From the NCBI GenBank assembly GCA_023411215.1, contig JAEYOY010000002.1, forward strand, positions 86,543-150,542: a DNA stretch of 64,000 nucleotides, written 5' to 3'. How positions within the stretch are numbered: the first letter of the stretch is position 1; the number at the start of each line of letters is the position of its first letter. Source of the stretch: Bacillota bacterium (lineage in GTDB: Bacteria; Bacillota; Clostridia; Lachnospirales; Lachnospiraceae). This document shows positions 61,204-64,000 of this stretch, in pieces. The notes below the pieces were generated by a model, which was not told where the DNA came from, did no database searches, and was given only the letters and a program-made list of their open reading frames with translations. A program made the translations under genes and the position numbers.

Positions 61204-61842
61204 TCAATGCATACTACCAACTATTTGGGTAAGCTCAGCAAGTGAATCCACCACACCTTCATACTCCTTCACATCACCAAAACCATATCTGGCAAAGATA
61301 AAGGGAACACCGGCTTCCTTCGCAGCATTGGCGTCACCCTGGGTATCTCCGACGTAGATTGGATTTTTTAAGCCGTTACGCTCGATTACCAAGCGGATAT
61401 TGTCTGCCTTCAGCTTACCGGAACGACCGGGATATTCAAAATCTATAAAATACTTCTCCAGACCCGGATACGCCTGAAAAAAGCATTGAATATAGCCCTC
61501 CTGACAATTGCTTACGATTAATAGCTTATGCTTCTTTGATAACTCTATTAACGCCTGTTCCAGACCCTCATAAAGGGTCGCACCATGTTCTGCCAGATAG
61601 CCGCATTCATAGTCACAGCATTCCTTCATTACTTTAATTGCTTGTTCTTCCGGAACACTCTGATAAAGCTGTACTGCGATTACATCCAGGGGAAGTCCGA
61701 ACAACTCCTGCAAACGCTGTGGAGTAACGACTTCCTTTACCTCCGGATGCTTCTCCTGCAACACCTTATTAAAAGCGATTGCTACTTCCGCTGTCGAATC
61801 CCATAGGGTTCCGTCTAGGTCAAAAATTATACTGTCTATCAT
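61204..61842 (-). CDS. HAD-superfamily hydrolase (phosphoglycolate-phosphatase-like)
   Basis: This 212-residue cytoplasmic phosphatase has motif I DSIIFDLDGTLWDST, motif II in KLLIVSNCQEGY, Lys in RSGKLKADNIRL and motif IV GDTQGDANAAKEAGVPF. The cap at about 15-80 is of the C1 type. It resembles, but differs from, the HAD protein at 1636. It lies 113 bases upstream of trpS. AAAGGAT precedes the ATG. Substrate unknown. Confidence 0.92.
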   Translation of the reverse strand: MIDSIIFDLDGTLWDSTAEVAIAFNKVLQEKHPEVKEVVTPQRLQELFGLPLDVIAVQLYQSVPEEQAIKVMKECCDYECGYLAEHGATLYEGLEQALIELSKKHKLLIVSNCQEGYIQCFFQAYPGLEKYFIDFEYPGRSGKLKADNIRLVIERNGLKNPIYVGDTQGDANAAKEAGVPFIFARYGFGDVKEYEGVVDSLAELTQIVGSMH

Positions 61843-62106
61843 ATTGTTATCCTTTATCCTTTTATGTTATTTACATCATTGATTCAAAACATGATTATCT
61901 GGTTAATACCGCAAAGATAAACAATGTCTCTGTTATCAATCTTATTGGTTCTCTCCTCAACAATAACTATCGTTTTGAGAGGTCATTGTTAGCTATTCTA
62001 CCATATTCCGCTATTTCTTACAACCCAAAGCATCATTGTTTTTGTATTACCTCCTCCAGAAAATAAGTATAATATCAGAATAACAGATACTTATAATAGG
62101 ATAATA

Positions 62107-63072
62107 TTATTGATTTTGAAGTGCATGTACCAAAGCAGTAAAATTATTATCTCCTATTTCACCGGTATCCTTTGAAATATATCGGCCTACTTCACTTCCT
62201 GAAACGGTTCCCTCTAGACAGTATATCGGCTGCAGATAAGGCTGCTCATCAATCGAGCTAACATCGGCATAATAAACAATATCATAATCAGTTATTTTCG
62301 CCTGTTCATAGATTGTCTCTACGTTTATCGAGGCTTCTCCGGTTTTAAGCTTTTTAACAGCTTCATCCAGATTGATTAATGTTTCCTCCTTATAAGGAAC
62401 GATATCCTTATACTGTTTTATTATCCCTGCTACATTTCCATCGCCATCAAAGGATACTACAAATCTTGATACTCCATAAACACTTTTACCGCTTATAACA
62501 GGATAGAAATATACATCATATGCTATCTCTACCGGGTCAGAGGCCGTACCATCCTCCGAGGGAGCCTTAGAATACTCGACCGGTGCAACAACAATATCGC
62601 TATATATGTCCAAATTCACTTCATGAATCTTAGCAATATCAATGGCTAGGGACTTGCATTGATCTTTACTTATTCTCGACGGAACAGGTTGATAAACATT
62701 TTCTTGAATCGCCTTATTGGTGTAAGTCCAAAAACCATTACTGTCATCAATTTCTATTATTATATTCTCGGAAGACGAATAATTTCTGCTCCCATCACCG
62801 GAAAAGTTATCAGCAGTATCAAACTGTTCCTCTAAGTGCTGACGAATTCTTTGGCTATCAGGAGCAACAAATTTATAAGTAAGAATTGTTTGGGTTTTCT
62901 GCAGCTCGTCAGTCAGCTGATCTCCAATGATATAGGTAGCGTCAGGAGATTCCAGGGAACCTGTTTCAGGTAAATCAGGTTTCGGATAAGTTGACTCATT
63001 ATTCTTCTTCTGACATCCTGAAAATATCATTAAACATATTATTAATAATAGTGTTGCATGAAATTTTTTCAT
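62107..63072 (-). CDS. Hypothetical lipoprotein
   Basis: This 321-residue lipoprotein has the signal peptide HATLLLIICLMIFSGC. The mature part contains repeated beta-strand/helix units, resembling the two-domain layout of YycI-like regulatory lipoproteins (for example VSRFVVSFDGDGNVAGIIKQYKD), which is suggestive only. It is rich in Asp and Glu with no catalytic motif. AAGGAGG precedes the ATG. It stands alone, 264 bases downstream of a region holding one long imperfect hairpin (about 61919-61992) and convergent with nothing. Function unknown. Confidence 0.85.
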   Translation of the reverse strand: MKKFHATLLLIICLMIFSGCQKKNNESTYPKPDLPETGSLESPDATYIIGDQLTDELQKTQTILTYKFVAPDSQRIRQHLEEQFDTADNFSGDGSRNYSSSENIIIEIDDSNGFWTYTNKAIQENVYQPVPSRISKDQCKSLAIDIAKIHEVNLDIYSDIVVAPVEYSKAPSEDGTASDPVEIAYDVYFYPVISGKSVYGVSRFVVSFDGDGNVAGIIKQYKDIVPYKEETLINLDEAVKKLKTGEASINVETIYEQAKITDYDIVYYADVSSIDEQPYLQPIYCLEGTVSGSEVGRYISKDTGEIGDNNFTALVHALQNQ

Positions 63073-63180
63073 CGTGACCTCCTTATATTAATTAAACTCA
63101 AATGTCCATCTTCTTCCAAGTAAATACATTATAACATAATACCGGAAGAAATCGGAAATCACTTTAATTAAAATATAGAA

Positions 63181-63261
63181 TCCACAAAGCCTCATATCTA
63201 TGTTATAATCATGATACTTGATTATGTCATATATCAATTATACCGCAGCCAGCAAGCTGCG
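63181..63261 (+). promoter_or_regulatory. luxS promoter and leader hairpin
   Basis: TATAAT (63204-63209) lies 17 bases after TCCACA (63181-63186; 4 of 6 matches). The leader has a small hairpin CGCAGC/GCTGCG (63244-63261) about 35 bases before the start. No SAM riboswitch is seen. Confidence 0.5.
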
Positions 63262-63297
63262 ATTTAATACACATAACAGAGAGAGGCAGGTAACGAA

Positions 63298-63777
63298 ATG
63301 AAACAAATCGCAAGCTTTACCATTGATCATATGAAATTACTTCGAGGCTTATATGTCTCCCGCAAAGATAAGATAGGCAATGAAACCATCACCACCTTCG
63401 ATATCCGTATGACCCGACCGAACTTTGAACCGGTTATGATGACCGGCGAGATGCACACCATCGAACACCTGGCTGCAACCTATCTACGCAATCATGCGGT
63501 ATATGCAGAAAAGATTGTATACTTTGGGCCTATGGGCTGTCGCACCGGCTTTTATTTATTGTTAGGTGGGGATTATGAATCTAAGGCAATCCTGCCCCTG
63601 ATTATCGAAACCTATGAGTTTATTCGTGACTTTACCGGCGCTATTCCGGGCGCTACTCCTGAAAACTGCGGAAATTATTCCGACATGAATTTGGATATGG
63701 CGAAGCACTATGCCAAACGCTACCTTAATGAGGTTCTCTATAAAGCAACAGACGATAATCTCATCTATCCCAACTAA
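63298..63777 (+). CDS. luxS: S-ribosylhomocysteine lyase LuxS
   Basis: LuxS cleaves S-ribosylhomocysteine to homocysteine and DPD, the precursor of AI-2. The 159-residue protein carries the metal-binding HTIEH at residues 53-57, the conserved Cys81 in GPMGCRTGFYLL, His11 in FTIDHMKLL and the second Cys in PENCGNYSDMN. A GAGGCAGG-like site is upstream of the ATG. It stands alone, without pfs or metabolic partners, and ends in the terminator where a group II intron follows. Signalling use of AI-2 here is not shown. Confidence 0.97.
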   Translation: MKQIASFTIDHMKLLRGLYVSRKDKIGNETITTFDIRMTRPNFEPVMMTGEMHTIEHLAATYLRNHAVYAEKIVYFGPMGCRTGFYLLLGGDYESKAILPLIIETYEFIRDFTGAIPGATPENCGNYSDMNLDMAKHYAKRYLNEVLYKATDDNLIYPN

Positions 63778-63840
63778 ATCGTCTGGAGCACACAGAATAT
63801 TAGTTTCTAATATTTACGTAATGCAAAAACAGAATCTCGG

Positions 63841-63870
63841 AAGGGCTATTTCGTAAACGGAATAGCCTTT
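63841..63870 (+). terminator. luxS terminator
   Basis: AAGGGCTATTTCG and CGGAATAGCCTTT form a 13-bp stem with loop TAAA, running into TTTTT. Confidence 0.9.
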
Positions 63871-63876
63871 TTCACA

Positions 63877-64000
63877 GTGCGCCCGGCGGGCGCACGTTTC
63901 AACGGGTGTAAGTCCCGAGTCCGCCTGGTAGTAGGAAGGACATAGCCAATGGCAAGGGTGTCGTGGGTGACTACGAATCTGAAGGAAGCCGGATGGCAAA
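63877..64000 (+). mobile_element. Group II intron, 5' end (continues past window)
   Basis: Sequence from GTGCG onward has the group II 5' splice-site consensus, a GTGCGCCC/GGGCGCAC hairpin, and domain I-like segments ACGGGTGTAAGTCCCG and AAGGAAGCCGGATGGC. It begins a few bases after the luxS terminator stem, the usual insertion position of group IIC introns. The rest, with any reverse-transcriptase gene, lies outside the window. The exact class is inference. Confidence 0.8.

Overview
The window looks like a chromosomal segment of a low-GC, anaerobic, spore-forming Clostridia, most likely a plant-sugar-degrading member of the Lachnospiraceae. The evidence is the mix of genes: a Rex redox repressor, AsnA-type asparagine synthetase, rubredoxin, ferredoxin and ferritin, xylose isomerase, two sugar ABC transporters each next to a YesM/YesN-type two-component system, a group II intron, and short Firmicutes-type intergenic regions with strong GGAGG ribosome sites and hairpin terminators. 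I see no rRNA, tRNA, CRISPR array, prophage or insertion sequence with a transposase. The organism assignment is inference from gene content.

Layout. 1-4.5 kb: tail of an aldo/keto reductase, then a GNAT/HAD/histidine-phosphatase operon and asnA. 4.7-15.6 kb: a lipoprotein, a ChvE-MmsA-MmsB type monosaccharide ABC transporter, and upstream of it a sensing cassette of a membrane-anchored sugar-binding protein, histidine kinase, AraC-type response regulator and second sugar-binding lipoprotein. 15.7-20.2 kb: amidase, cold-shock protein with a terminator-like leader, small regulators, a broken small ORF before a DUF1062 gene, ferritin-like protein, RlmH. 20.5-28.8 kb: LplC/LplB/LplA oligosaccharide transporter plus a second YesN/YesM pair. 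29.5-34.6 kb: a mazF-alr-nnr-acpS-(unknown)-rex group. 35-37 kb: ABC-F ATPase. 37.3-41 kb: a GntR regulator, isocitrate dehydrogenase and a homocitrate/Re-citrate-synthase-like enzyme, a likely route to 2-oxoglutarate. 41-47 kb: DUF554, HD and TcdA proteins, rubredoxin, ferredoxin, ferritin, xylA. 47-53 kb: PadR plus HAAS-type membrane protein, intracellular subtilisin, AraC regulator, cupin, a Cys/Gly-rich small protein. 53.7-58.3 kb: XRE-cupin regulator plus potABCD polyamine transporter. 58.4-64 kb: hydroxyacid dehydrogenase, CDP-alcohol transferase, trpS, HAD phosphatase, lipoprotein, luxS and the 5' end of a group II intron inserted just after the luxS terminator.

The most unusual content is non-coding. 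Three long hairpin elements (about 797-1014, 9801-9965, 36970-37173) share a conserved core of about 113 bases, while their outer arms differ in sequence but stay self-complementary in every copy. That pattern suggests a structured RNA or a palindromic mobile element. Other long imperfect palindromes (38128-38232, 42227-42486, 50198-50380) have the same architecture but mostly different sequence. A second family is a hairpin with the invariant loop CCATTGGA, which lies upstream of both sugar-sensing operons. A third is a recurring double-hairpin 3' module ending CTTTCTATTGTCATGAA. I could not match any of these to a named family from memory.
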